DNA of 64,000 bases from Novosphingobium sp. 32-60-15 (GTDB lineage: Bacteria > Pseudomonadota > Alphaproteobacteria > Sphingomonadales > Sphingomonadaceae): assembly GCF_002280675.1 (NCBI RefSeq), contig NZ_NCEN01000014.1, forward strand, positions 1 through 64,000. The letters run 5' to 3'. A program made the position numbers and the translations under genes. Below the pieces are notes generated by a model. That model had not been told where the DNA came from. It saw only the letters and a program-made list of their open reading frames with translations, and made no database searches. Numbering within the stretch: position 1 is the first letter of the stretch; every line of letters starts with the position of its first letter. This document shows, piece by piece, positions 17,977 through 25,926 of this stretch.

Positions 17977-18717
17977 TTACTTCTTGGCGTTCTCGCGGTC
18001 GATATCGCCCTGCCACCGCTGTGCGACAATTTCTTCGCCCGTGACTGGGTGCTTCATGTGGAACGGCGTGATCTTGTGCGTCGGCCAGAGCCAGTTGTCT
18101 TCGATCAGCACGTCCGGACCGGTTGGGTCTTCAGGATACGTGACCTTGGGGAACGGCACGAATTCAGGCGGCGTGTGGGCCCAGCCGGATTCATAATGGC
18201 CGTGCCAGATTGGCATGTAGTTCAGGCTGTGCATCCGCCAGACGCCGTCCACCTTCTTGTAAGTGTTCTCGTAGATGCCGCCTTCCCACCACTGGCGCGC
18301 CTTGAGGTGCGGGGCATCACCTTCGTAATCCTTGTGGCGTCCTGCCTGCATCATCGAGCGCGCGCGACCAAAGGCGGTTACGCCGTCGGGCTGGACGTTG
18401 ATGATGTCCTGTATTTGCGGATGATCCAGCAGGAAGCCGTCGATCGGGCCGTTGTTGCCATAGGTGAATCGCTTCTGGAAGCGTTCGACATAGAGGCGGC
18501 GCACGCCTTCCTTGCCCTTCCAGATGCCGCCGAAGAAGCGCACTTCGCCGTCATCGGTAAACAGGTCGACCGTCTCGTTATAGAGGCACTTGTCGATCAA
18601 GTAGCCGTAAAGATACTGCAATTTGCGGATGTCAAGTTCATCCTCGCGCACCGTCAGACGCTGTTCAAGGTCTGCCAGGCGGTTTTCCAGCGCGGCGATC
18701 TGATTAGTATCAGACAT
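17977..18717 (-). CDS. NTF2/SnoaL-like protein, candidate LdpA-type diarylpropane lyase
   Basis: The 246-residue protein starts with a coiled helix (ALENRLADLEQRLTVREDELDIRKLQYLYGYLIDKCLYNETVDLFTDD), the opening of a SnoaL-like NTF2 cone, and has a long C-terminal extension. Sphingomonads are known to use an NTF2-superfamily enzyme, LdpA, that removes formaldehyde from 1,2-diarylpropane-1,3-diols without cofactor to give lignostilbene. This gene sits in one regulon with a lignostilbene dioxygenase, so an LdpA-like role is attractive, but I cannot align catalytic residues here. GGGAG lies six bases before the ATG at 18717. It is first in the operon ending in the spinster-like MFS gene. Confidence 0.7.
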   Translation of the reverse strand: MSDTNQIAALENRLADLEQRLTVREDELDIRKLQYLYGYLIDKCLYNETVDLFTDDGEVRFFGGIWKGKEGVRRLYVERFQKRFTYGNNGPIDGFLLDHPQIQDIINVQPDGVTAFGRARSMMQAGRHKDYEGDAPHLKARQWWEGGIYENTYKKVDGVWRMHSLNYMPIWHGHYESGWAHTPPEFVPFPKVTYPEDPTGPDVLIEDNWLWPTHKITPFHMKHPVTGEEIVAQRWQGDIDRENAKK

Positions 18718-18734
18718 GTCCAACTCCCATCATT

Positions 18735-18755
18735 TTAGTTTGCGTACCTAACAAT
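18735..18755. promoter_or_regulatory. Putative MarR operator 3 (NTF2-like operon)
   Basis: Read on the minus strand, this element begins with the exact 8-base half-site ATTGTTAG of the other two operators and agrees at 13 of 21 positions overall. It ends 18 nt before the ATG of the NTF2-like gene. The second half-site is poor, so binding may be weaker. Confidence 0.5.
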
Positions 18756-18805
18756 TGCGTGACTCGGGCGCGGCTGTCAACGCTCGTTGCAATGCAGCCC
18801 ACGTT

Positions 18806-20233
18806 TTAGAGCCCTGCGGCTTCGAGCCGCGCAACTTCTTCGCGATAAGGACGAATGCCAAGGAACATCGCCACTGTAGCAATGGGCAAAAGCACGGCTG
18901 CAGTTATTACCAGCGCCTTCCACAAGTCCGCCTCAACACCGACCACGCGCTGCGCCACACTGCCGACCACAAAGCTACCCATCGCGCCAAAAAACGTGAA
19001 CATGAACAAATAGATCGCCGTCACCTGGCCGCGCATTTCATTGGGCGCGATACGCTGCACTGCGGCGTTTTGGGGCACTGCACCGGCCAACCCGAACATC
19101 CCACCCAGCGCCATTATGGCAAGGCTGGCTTCGCCCGTTGGCATCATCGGTGCCGTGATCGCGCAAACGGTGACCAGCGCAAACAGAATCGTTGCGGCGC
19201 GCACGTTTGCATCGGCATAACTCTTGGCCAGCCATTCGACAAAGAACCCGCCAAAGAACACGCCCGCCAATTGTGAGACGAGCAGCATAGGGGCCATGAC
19301 CATGCCGATCTGCGCCTCGTCCCAGCCATACGTGCGTATCATGAACGGGACCCGCCAGAAGGCGAGGCCAAAGGTTTCGATGGCTGAAAGCGCAAGGCCG
19401 ATGAACAGCGGATAATAAACCCGCCCGCGCGCATGGATCGCCTTGGCCGCGTCAAGGCCGGTGAATGCGATTACGCGCTGCCCGAAACCCGGGCGCAAAG
19501 GGGTTTCTGCGGTTGCCGGGACTGGGTTGATCAGCCGGGGCGGCTCTTTCACCGTCAACAGCAGCGCCGCCGCCATAAGGCCTAGCACGGCTTGTCCAAG
19601 CAGGATCAATTGCCAATTGAACAGGCGGAAACCCAACACCGTCTGGTCAGGCCACCCCGCCAGCGCGACAATCAATTGCCCACCGGCCAGAACGCCAATT
19701 GTGGTCCCCCCGATGAACCCCAGTTGCAATAACGAAAAGGCGCGTGTGATCTTTTTGGGGGGGAAATAGTCGGCGATCATCGAATAGGCTGCGGGCGCAT
19801 GGGCCGATCCGCCTGCGCCCAGAAACATCCGGCTGCCAACAAATTGGGCAAAGCCTTGCGCCATGCCGCCAAAGGCCATCACCAATGCCGTCGCTGACAT
19901 GCCGCCCGCCAACACAAATTTGCGCGGATAGATGTCGGCTAGGCGCGCCAGCGGAATGCCTGCGAACACGAAAAAGATCACTGTGGCAGGCCCGCCCAGA
20001 AAGCCCAGTTGTTCATCCGTCAGCCCGAAATCAACCTTGATACGTTGCGCCAGCATGCCAAACACCGTCGCATCGAAAAAGTTGAGGAACGTCGCCAGAA
20101 TGATGACGAACAGCGCCCAATAAGCGGCGCCTGTGGACGGCCACTGGCGCTCTACAGTAGCTGGCGCTCCGTTCGCATTCGTTTGCCCGGGCCCATCAAC
20201 TTCAGCCCCTGGCGCAATGACGACACCTGCCAT
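18806..20233 (-). CDS. MFS transporter, putative aromatic-compound importer
   Basis: The 475-residue protein shows 12 membrane helices with LNFFDATVFGMLAQRIKVDFGLTDEQLGFLGGP in helix 1 and the following loop, and ADIYPRKFV as the MFS A-motif between helices 2 and 3. It belongs to the broad spinster/ACS-like group. The ATG at 20233 has AGGAGA upstream; the 46-codon upstream extension crosses the putative operator and is not plausible. It is divergent from two SDR genes, sharing a promoter region that holds operator 2. A substrate among lignin-derived aryl compounds is likely from context only. Confidence 0.84.
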   Translation of the reverse strand: MAGVVIAPGAEVDGPGQTNANGAPATVERQWPSTGAAYWALFVIILATFLNFFDATVFGMLAQRIKVDFGLTDEQLGFLGGPATVIFFVFAGIPLARLADIYPRKFVLAGGMSATALVMAFGGMAQGFAQFVGSRMFLGAGGSAHAPAAYSMIADYFPPKKITRAFSLLQLGFIGGTTIGVLAGGQLIVALAGWPDQTVLGFRLFNWQLILLGQAVLGLMAAALLLTVKEPPRLINPVPATAETPLRPGFGQRVIAFTGLDAAKAIHARGRVYYPLFIGLALSAIETFGLAFWRVPFMIRTYGWDEAQIGMVMAPMLLVSQLAGVFFGGFFVEWLAKSYADANVRAATILFALVTVCAITAPMMPTGEASLAIMALGGMFGLAGAVPQNAAVQRIAPNEMRGQVTAIYLFMFTFFGAMGSFVVGSVAQRVVGVEADLWKALVITAAVLLPIATVAMFLGIRPYREEVARLEAAGL

Positions 20234-20291
20234 ACCTTCTCCTCTTGCCCAGCACCGGCCTCTTTTTCCATGGCCTTGTTGCAGCGCTGAT

Positions 20292-20312
20292 ATTGTTAGT
20301 CTTGCATACAAT
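20292..20312. promoter_or_regulatory. Putative MarR operator 2 (MFS / SDR divergent promoter)
   Basis: Left arm ATTGTTAGTC, centre T, right arm TGCATACAAT. It differs from operator 1 at two of 21 positions and sits between the divergent MFS (start 20233) and SDR (start 20398) genes. Its repeat at a second divergent promoter of the same catabolic block is the main support for a shared regulator. Confidence 0.65.
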
Positions 20313-20397
20313 TCTCGACTGGTGAATAGAAAAGGCGAAAAATGATTCCCGAAGCCGAAAGACCGGTTCACGGGGCACCCGATAGAGGAGAGGATTG

Positions 20398-21330
20398 ATG
20401 CAAAACCTGGCCGACAAGACGGCTTTCATAACCGGAGGCGCAAGCGGCATCGGCCTTGGCATCGCCAAAGCCTTGCTAGGCGCTGGCATGAAAGTGACCA
20501 TCGCCGATATCAGGCAAGATCACCTCGATTCGGCTGTGGCCGAACTGGAAGGCGGTGACCGTGTGCTGGCAGTGCAGCTTGACGTCACCAATCGCGCGCA
20601 GTTTGCTCAGGCTGCCGATGCGGCAGAAGCCAAGTTCGGCAAGTTGCATATTCTGGTGAACAACGCAGGCGTTGCTGTTGTTGGCCCAACCGATCTTGCA
20701 ACATTTGCTGATTGGGACTGGGTGATGGGAGTCAATCTGGGCGGCACCGTCAACGGCATCGTGACCGTGCTGCCGCGCATCCTTGCCCATGGCGAAGGCG
20801 GGCACATCGTTTGCACGGCATCAATGTCTGCGCTCGTGCCTGTTGGCGGGACGACGATCTATTCATCGGGCAAAGCCGCCGTTACGGCGATGATGGAATG
20901 CATGCGGCCCGAATATGAATCACGCGGCGTAATTTGCTCAGCCTTTTGTCCCGGCGCGGTGCAATCCAACATCGCCGATGCTGCCAAAACCCGCCCTGCC
21001 GATCTTGCTGACACCGGCTATGCCGAAGCTGATAAGCGCCGTGCATCCGGCGGCAATTTCATGCACTTGTACCAGACGAAAGAGCAAGTCGGGCAGCGCG
21101 TCCTCGAAGGCATCCTCAATGATGAACTCTACATCCTCACCCACTCCGAATTCCTGACCGGCGTGAAGGAGCGCGGCGAAGCCACAACCGCTGCGGTGCA
21201 AACACACTTGCCCGAAAACCCTGAATACAAAGAAACCTTTGCCATGCTGTTTCGCAACCCGGCCATCACCCAGGAAATTGCGCGGCAGCAAAAGCTGCAA
21301 GCAGCCCGCACCGCAGGAGACGCCGCATGA
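20398..21330 (+). CDS. SDR oxidoreductase, C-alpha-dehydrogenase-like (LigD/LigL/LigN type)
   Basis: The 310-residue classical SDR has TGGASGIGLGI at residues 12-22 for cofactor binding, NNAG near 88-91, Ser142 and the Tyr155-x3-Lys159 pair. Length and the DWDWVMGVNLGGTVNGIVTVLPRI region resemble sphingomonad C-alpha-dehydrogenases, which oxidise benzylic alcohols of lignin dimers with NAD+. AGGAGAGG precedes the ATG at 20398. The gene overlaps the next SDR by four bases (ATGA), so the pair is translationally coupled. The acidic IADIRQ end of beta-2 fits NAD rather than NADP. Stereospecificity and substrate are not readable. Confidence 0.83.
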   Translation: MQNLADKTAFITGGASGIGLGIAKALLGAGMKVTIADIRQDHLDSAVAELEGGDRVLAVQLDVTNRAQFAQAADAAEAKFGKLHILVNNAGVAVVGPTDLATFADWDWVMGVNLGGTVNGIVTVLPRILAHGEGGHIVCTASMSALVPVGGTTIYSSGKAAVTAMMECMRPEYESRGVICSAFCPGAVQSNIADAAKTRPADLADTGYAEADKRRASGGNFMHLYQTKEQVGQRVLEGILNDELYILTHSEFLTGVKERGEATTAAVQTHLPENPEYKETFAMLFRNPAITQEIARQQKLQAARTAGDAA

Positions 21331-22247
21331 AGGATTTTGCAGGACGCACCGCATTTGTCACCGGCGGCGCCAATGGCGTCGGCATCGGCCTTGTCCGTCA
21401 ATTGCTGAACGAAGGGTGCAAGGTTGCCATTGCCGATATCCGGCAGGATTCCATCGACAAGGCATTGGCCGCATTGGACAATCGCGAAGTCATGGGCGTC
21501 CAGCTCGACGTTGCCAGCCGCGATGGTTTCAAAGCCGCTGCGGACGAAGTCGAGGCCAAATTCGGCCCCGTTTCGATCCTGTGCAACAACGCCGGCGTCA
21601 ACCTGTTCCAGCCGATCGAAGAAAGCTCGTTCGACGATTGGGACTGGCTGATGGGCGTAAACCTGCACGGCGTCATCAACGGCGTGATGACTTTCGTTCC
21701 CCGCATGGTTGCGCGCGTCAAAGCGGGTGAGCAAAAGGGCGGGCATGTGGTCAATACTGCATCCATGGCCGCCTTCCTCGCTGCCGGAACGCCGGGAATT
21801 TACAACACCACCAAGTTTGCCGTGCGCGGACTTTCGGAATCGCTGCACTATTCCTTGCTGCAATACGAAATCGGCGTGTCGGTGCTCTGCCCCGGTCTGG
21901 TCAAAAGCTACATTTATGCCAGCGACGATATCCGCCCCGATGCATTGAAAGGCGCAATGAAACCGGTTGATAGCGCAGCCGTTGAACGGCTCGCAGGCGT
22001 CCACGAATTCGGCATGGAACCGGACGTCATCGGCGCGCGGGTAATTGAAGCGATGAAGGCCAACCGCCTGCACATCTTCTCTCACCCCGACCACAAACAG
22101 GAAATGCGCGAGATATTCGACGAGATAATCGCCGAATATCAAGACTATCCGAAAGACCCTGGCTTTGATCAGCGCGTTGCCTTCGAAAAGTTCCGCTACG
22201 ACAACTTCGCAGCGGCCCGCGCGAAATCCCGCGCTGCCGATTTTTGA
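21327..22247 (+). CDS. SDR oxidoreductase, C-alpha-dehydrogenase-like, second of pair
   Basis: This 306-residue SDR is a paralogue of the preceding gene and overlaps its stop. It has TGGANGVGIGL (12-22), NNAG (87-90), Ser146, Tyr159 and Lys163, and the FDDWDWLMGVNLHGVINGVMTFVPRM stretch that is particularly close to LigD-type enzymes. A pair of C-alpha-dehydrogenases can divide the two enantiomers of a racemic benzylic alcohol, as LigD and LigL/LigN do in Sphingobium; whether that holds here is inference. The C-terminal 70 residues extend past the core fold, as in that family. A strong hairpin follows the stop. Confidence 0.84.
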   Translation: MKDFAGRTAFVTGGANGVGIGLVRQLLNEGCKVAIADIRQDSIDKALAALDNREVMGVQLDVASRDGFKAAADEVEAKFGPVSILCNNAGVNLFQPIEESSFDDWDWLMGVNLHGVINGVMTFVPRMVARVKAGEQKGGHVVNTASMAAFLAAGTPGIYNTTKFAVRGLSESLHYSLLQYEIGVSVLCPGLVKSYIYASDDIRPDALKGAMKPVDSAAVERLAGVHEFGMEPDVIGARVIEAMKANRLHIFSHPDHKQEMREIFDEIIAEYQDYPKDPGFDQRVAFEKFRYDNFAAARAKSRAADF

Positions 22248-22253
22248 GGACAC

Positions 22254-22284
22254 GTCGTCCCTCTCAGGCGGGAAGAGGGACGAC
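22254..22284. terminator. Strong hairpin after the SDR pair
   Basis: An 11-bp perfect stem, GTCGTCCCTCT (22254-22264) with AGAGGGACGAC (22274-22284), closes a 9-nt loop only six bases past the stop codon of the second SDR. There is no T tract downstream, so it may act by protecting the mRNA end rather than as a classical intrinsic terminator. Confidence 0.5.
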
Positions 22285-22332
22285 ACCGCACTTATTGAGC
22301 AATTGTCCGTTTACATAATTTGCCTATTTTTC

Positions 22333-22420
22333 GTCATCCTGAACTTGTTTCAGGATCCATCCATCGACCCATACTGTTGTGCGCGGGGAGAAATGGATGC
22401 TGAAACAAGTTCAGCATGAC
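22333..22420. repeat. REP-like paired palindromes (BIME-type)
   Basis: Two hairpins in inverted orientation: TCCTGAA-CTTGT-TTCAGGA at 22337-22355 and ATGCTGAA-ACAAG-TTCAGCAT at 22397-22417. The unit is bounded by GTCAT on the left and ATGAC on the right. This composite is a common dispersed element between genes in sphingomonad genomes. It lies in the gap between convergent genes. Translation across it gives the meaningless VMLNLFQHP peptide often misannotated as a protein. Confidence 0.75.
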
Positions 22421-22548
22421 AGAGTTGGGGCTTACATTGCCGAAGATGGACAACCAAACACTGGAGGCGATTGCAAACGCCGCAATCCCCAAACGAAGAA
22501 GGCGGAGCGACTTGGCCCCGCCCTCTTTCAATCACTCACATTCGCCGT

Positions 22549-23721
22549 TTACCCGGCCACATCACCCAGCGCAGCAATGAACTGGTCAATGTTGCCATCG
22601 GTCAGACCGGCAATGTTGATGCGTCCCGATCCGGCCATGTATACGCCGTGCTTTTCGCGGATCGCCAGAATCTGCTCGCCGTTCAGCGGCAGCATCGAAA
22701 ACAATCCGTTCTGCACGCCCAGCGGCGCCATGTTCACCGACCCGACCTGCTCTGCCGCCGCCAGACGATCGCGCACCCAACGCATGCGGTCGCGCATGTC
22801 GTCAAGCTCAGCCAGCCACATCGCGGTCAGTTCTGCATCTTCAAGGATCAAACGCACCGCCGCCGCACCATGATCTGGCGGCATGGACCACGAAGCACGC
22901 GCAATCGTTGCGCCATTGGCCATCGCATTGGCCAGTGCCGTGGCATCCGAAGTGACGGCGTAAAACGCACCGACACGGTCACGATAAAGACCGAAGTTCT
23001 TGTCGCACGAATAGGCTACCAGCGCTTCCGGCACGACCGAAAGCACCTTGCGCAAGCCATAAGCATCATCTTCCATGCCCGCGCCAAGGCCCTGATAGGC
23101 AAGATCAAGGATCGGCAGAACATTGCGTTCCACCACCAGCGCGGCAATCTCGTCCCACTGTGCCGGCGTGTAATCCACACCCGTCGGGTTGTGGCAGCAG
23201 CCATGCAGCAGCACTGCATCACCGGCTTCGGCACTGGCCAGCGCGGCCTTCAACGCGCCCAGATCGGCAAAGCCATCGGCCGTCATGTGGCAAAACGTCT
23301 TGAGCTCGACACCCACCGCAGCAATGATCTGCGCATGGTTGGGCCAAGAAGGCGTGCCCATCCATAAGCGCTTCACGCCTGAACGCTTGGCGACTTCAAC
23401 CGCCAGCCGTACCGCGCCGGTGCCGCCGGGTGCCTGCATGCCTTCAACCTTCGACCGGTCAAAGCCCTTGCCGAACACATAAGGAATCAACGCGTGAACA
23501 AAGCCCATATCGCCTTCAGGCCCCAGATAGGCTTTCGAGGCCTGGGTTTCGAGCAGCCTGGCTTCGGCGGCCTTGATCGCCTTGAACACCGGCGTTGCGC
23601 CGTCAGATGTGCGGTAAACGCCCACTCCAAGATCAATCTTGGTCTCACGCGGATCAGCATTATGGAGCTTGATCAGCGCCAGCAGTGCATCGGCGGGCTG
23701 AGAGGCAAGGTTTTCGAGCAT
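22549..23721 (-). CDS. Aromatic-amino-acid / aspartate aminotransferase (class I)
   Basis: The 390-residue class I PLP transaminase starts MLENLASQPADALLALIKLHNADPRETKIDLGVGVYRTSDG, an N-terminus shared by AspC and TyrB. Lys241 (SCDKNFGLYRDRVG) is the PLP Schiff-base lysine, and HGCCHNPTGVD and the C-terminal SGRINIAGL with the substrate-carboxylate arginine are present. Reactions are aspartate or aromatic amino acid plus 2-oxoglutarate to the 2-oxo acid plus glutamate. The ATG at 23721 opens the family N-terminus; the longer frame adds unrelated residues. No operon partner is seen; its role is probably housekeeping. Confidence 0.9.
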   Translation of the reverse strand: MLENLASQPADALLALIKLHNADPRETKIDLGVGVYRTSDGATPVFKAIKAAEARLLETQASKAYLGPEGDMGFVHALIPYVFGKGFDRSKVEGMQAPGGTGAVRLAVEVAKRSGVKRLWMGTPSWPNHAQIIAAVGVELKTFCHMTADGFADLGALKAALASAEAGDAVLLHGCCHNPTGVDYTPAQWDEIAALVVERNVLPILDLAYQGLGAGMEDDAYGLRKVLSVVPEALVAYSCDKNFGLYRDRVGAFYAVTSDATALANAMANGATIARASWSMPPDHGAAAVRLILEDAELTAMWLAELDDMRDRMRWVRDRLAAAEQVGSVNMAPLGVQNGLFSMLPLNGEQILAIREKHGVYMAGSGRINIAGLTDGNIDQFIAALGDVAG

Positions 23722-23832
23722 GGTCCGGCTATCCTTTGCGCAAAGGGCTTCAAACGCGGCGGCTCCATGCAACCGGAACGCCCGATGGGCAACCCCTACG
23801 CCGCAATTATGCGAGACTTAATTGGTCTGCCG

Positions 23833-24618
23833 TTAGAACGGTGACCACCGCTGCTTGCGCGAGAACTTCATATATCCGCCGTTGATGCCCAACCGCAAAC
23901 CAGCGCCGGAACGCACGGGGATGAGAACTTTGTCACCCTTGCGCAGATAGCTGACATGGAAACCGCCAACCAGATAGGCTTGCCCCTCACCTGCCGGGAA
24001 CCGCGCATAAAGCTCTTCACTGTCGTACAGATTATAGACAAGCACAAAGGTACTGGCCGCATTGGCTCCTACATCAAAACCGATTGACGGTCCGGTCCAG
24101 TAAACGGGACGCTCGCCTTCAATCTTGTGATGCAAAGTGCCCGAGCCATAACGAAGACCGACCACCAAAGCCGCACTCACCTCGCGCCCTTTGATATAGG
24201 CGTTAGGCTGCCCCTGCTTTTTCAGCAAATCCTTGATCAAATCAGCAAGGCCGGACGCGCCTTTGCCAAACACGCCCTCTGCCGCACCAATCAGGTCATC
24301 CTCGCGATAGCTGCTCACGGATGCAGGGGCTGCACCGCTTGGCGCGGTGGAAGGGGCAGTGGGCAGTTCGCCTGCAGAGCTCGCCGTGTTCGGTAGCGTT
24401 GCGGGAGACTCAACCGTTGTCGGCAATGGCGCAGCAGGAAGCGCAGGTGTCGTCCCCGCTTCACTGCCAACCGGCGTTGCCAAAGGTGCCAAATCGCTAT
24501 CAATTGCCGAATTGGGATCGATCGACTGGACTTGCGCCGAAACGGAAGCAGCACCCAGCGCAAGTGCGCACACGAGCCCGGCAGCCAGCGTCCTGATCTT
24601 CGTTCGAATCATGGTCAT
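23833..24618 (-). CDS. eipA: EipA family envelope protein (DUF1134)
   Basis: The 261-residue protein has a signal peptide (RTLAAGLVCALALGAASVSAQ), about 75 residues of low-complexity Pro/Ala/Thr-rich linker, and a DUF1134 domain beginning DDLIGAAEGVFGKGASGLADLIKDLLKKQGQPNAYIKGREVSAALVVGLRYGSG and ending in a small beta-barrel with GAGLRLGINGGYMKFSRKQRW. In Brucella the homologue EipA is periplasmic and needed for cell-envelope integrity. The start at 24618 (ATGACCATG) is one of three close ATGs. It stands alone between the aminotransferase and tRNA-Ser. Confidence 0.83.
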   Translation of the reverse strand: MTMIRTKIRTLAAGLVCALALGAASVSAQVQSIDPNSAIDSDLAPLATPVGSEAGTTPALPAAPLPTTVESPATLPNTASSAGELPTAPSTAPSGAAPASVSSYREDDLIGAAEGVFGKGASGLADLIKDLLKKQGQPNAYIKGREVSAALVVGLRYGSGTLHHKIEGERPVYWTGPSIGFDVGANAASTFVLVYNLYDSEELYARFPAGEGQAYLVGGFHVSYLRKGDKVLIPVRSGAGLRLGINGGYMKFSRKQRWSPF

Positions 24619-24878
24619 TTCCGTAAACCCCGTCCCAATCACGCGCCGCAGGCAAGCACCTGTCGATCACACCAGAATCGAAGCGTGGCGTCACGACAAT
24701 GAACCGGCGATGAGTGGAATCAAAAACACGCCAAAACGCGTCAGATTGCACCCAAAGTCCCTTAATCGCCGCCAAAATGCCACCAAAACGCACGGAAAAA
24801 CTCTCCGGCAATTTTCCCGAACACCCTCTTGCCGCCCTCAATAACCCCCGCTATAGCCCGCGCTCGCTACTGCAATCC

Positions 24879-24968
24879 GGAGACGTGGGTGAGTGGCTGA
24901 AACCAACGGTTTGCTAAACCGTCGTACTGGTAAATCCGGTACCGAGGGTTCGAATCCCTCCGTCTCCG
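24879..24968 (+). tRNA. tRNA-Ser (anticodon GCU)
   Basis: GGAGACG (24879-24885) pairs with CGTCTCC (24961-24967) to form the acceptor stem, with discriminator G at 24968 and an encoded CCA after it. The anticodon loop reads TTGCTAA with GCT at 24913-24915, decoding AGC/AGU. The long variable arm (TACTGGTAAATCCGGTA) and GGTTCGAATCC T-loop confirm a class II serine tRNA. A decayed integrase lies just downstream, so this gene was probably an integration site. Confidence 0.95.
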
Positions 24969-25110
24969 CCACCATAACATTCGCCGACGTCCGTCAATGT
25001 CCGCTGATAATCTGGTAATAGCCTGATATTGCTAGGCATTATGTCCACCACTGATGGTAAACTTCCGTCGCCGGGTCCGAGCAATCAGCCTCCCGGTGGT
25101 GGGAAGCAAT

Positions 25111-25542
25111 ATGACCCTGAAAAATACCCAGATCCTTTCCGCAGCCCCCGGCGTGCATGTTGGCGGCAACGGTTTCTACCTCAACGTTACGGCGAATAGC
25201 GCCAAAAGCTGGATCTTCCGCTACTAGATAAGTGGCAAGCGTTGCAAAATGGGACTTGGTTCGCTCGTTGGTCTATCTGCTCCTCAAGCGCGCGCCAAGG
25301 TCGCACAGCTCAAGCTACAGGTCGCCAATGGCATTGACCGGCTGGCCGAGCGTGCGACCAAACTGCTTGAAGTTAAAGCATTGGCGCAGGCACAACAGGC
25401 AGACCAAGAGTAGCTTCAACAAACATTCCGTGCGGCAGCGGAGAATCACATTGCCAATCACTTGCCTAGTTGGAGCAATGACAAGCACATCCAGCAGTGG
25501 TCGAACACACTCAAGACCTATGTCTCTCCTTGCCGAGGTTAA
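25111..25542 (+). pseudogene. Decayed P4-type tyrosine integrase (N-terminal part)
   Basis: From the ATG at 25111 one frame reads as the N-terminal arm of a P4-family integrase: MTLKNTQILSAAPGVHVGG, then FYLNVTANSAKSWIFRY, KMGLGSLVGLSAPQARAKVAQLKLQVANGIDRLAER, and WSNDKHIQQWSNTLKTYV. It is interrupted by TAG at 25225-25227 and 25411-25413 and stops at TAA 25540-25542, before any catalytic Arg/His/Tyr region. The frame is otherwise intact, so decay is by point mutation plus truncation. It starts about 140 nt from the end of tRNA-Ser, the usual position for an integrase of a tRNA-targeting island. The short stretch 24972-25110 between them holds no gene. Confidence 0.85.
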
Positions 25543-25926
25543 ACACGATTAGGAGCCACCCCTATGCTGATCCCGCGGCCCATTGATCTAAGCGCCAATT
25601 CCATTGGTTTCCAAGTTGGAATGGCCTGCCTCGCGCCAATGGGAAAGCTTCTTTCCCATTCTCCCCTTCGAAGCGGTCGCCCCGCAGCGCCAAACACCTG
25701 CCTGGGTTGTATTCTTTGGGACTATAACGAATTTCTTTGCGTGCATCGCCCTTTGCAGTAGCGAGGAGCTGCATGCCGTCAAGTCGCTTTGTCATGTACA
25801 TCACTCCCTGCTTGACCCGGGGTCCCGCTTCTTTGCAACGTGGCACAGGAAAGCCCGGGATGCCGATAGTGTAATGAACTTCAATTCGCTGACACCAGAG
25901 CCACATGACCCAAAAAGGACCGCTGC
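25543..25926. other. Gap without recognisable gene, downstream of the integrase remnant
   Basis: This 384-nt stretch has overlapping short frames on the minus strand, none with a recognisable domain, a Shine-Dalgarno site or consistent codon use. It may be further decayed island DNA. No repeat of the tRNA-Ser 3' end was found by eye here. Confidence 0.5.

Noticed and set aside
22334..22531. 65-residue minus-strand frame with VMLNLFQHP
   Set aside because: It is the translation of the REP-like palindromes, a known source of false proteins.
25562..25906. 114-codon minus-strand frame after the integrase remnant
   Set aside because: No recognisable domain, composition unlike coding neighbours, and overlapping alternatives of equal quality.
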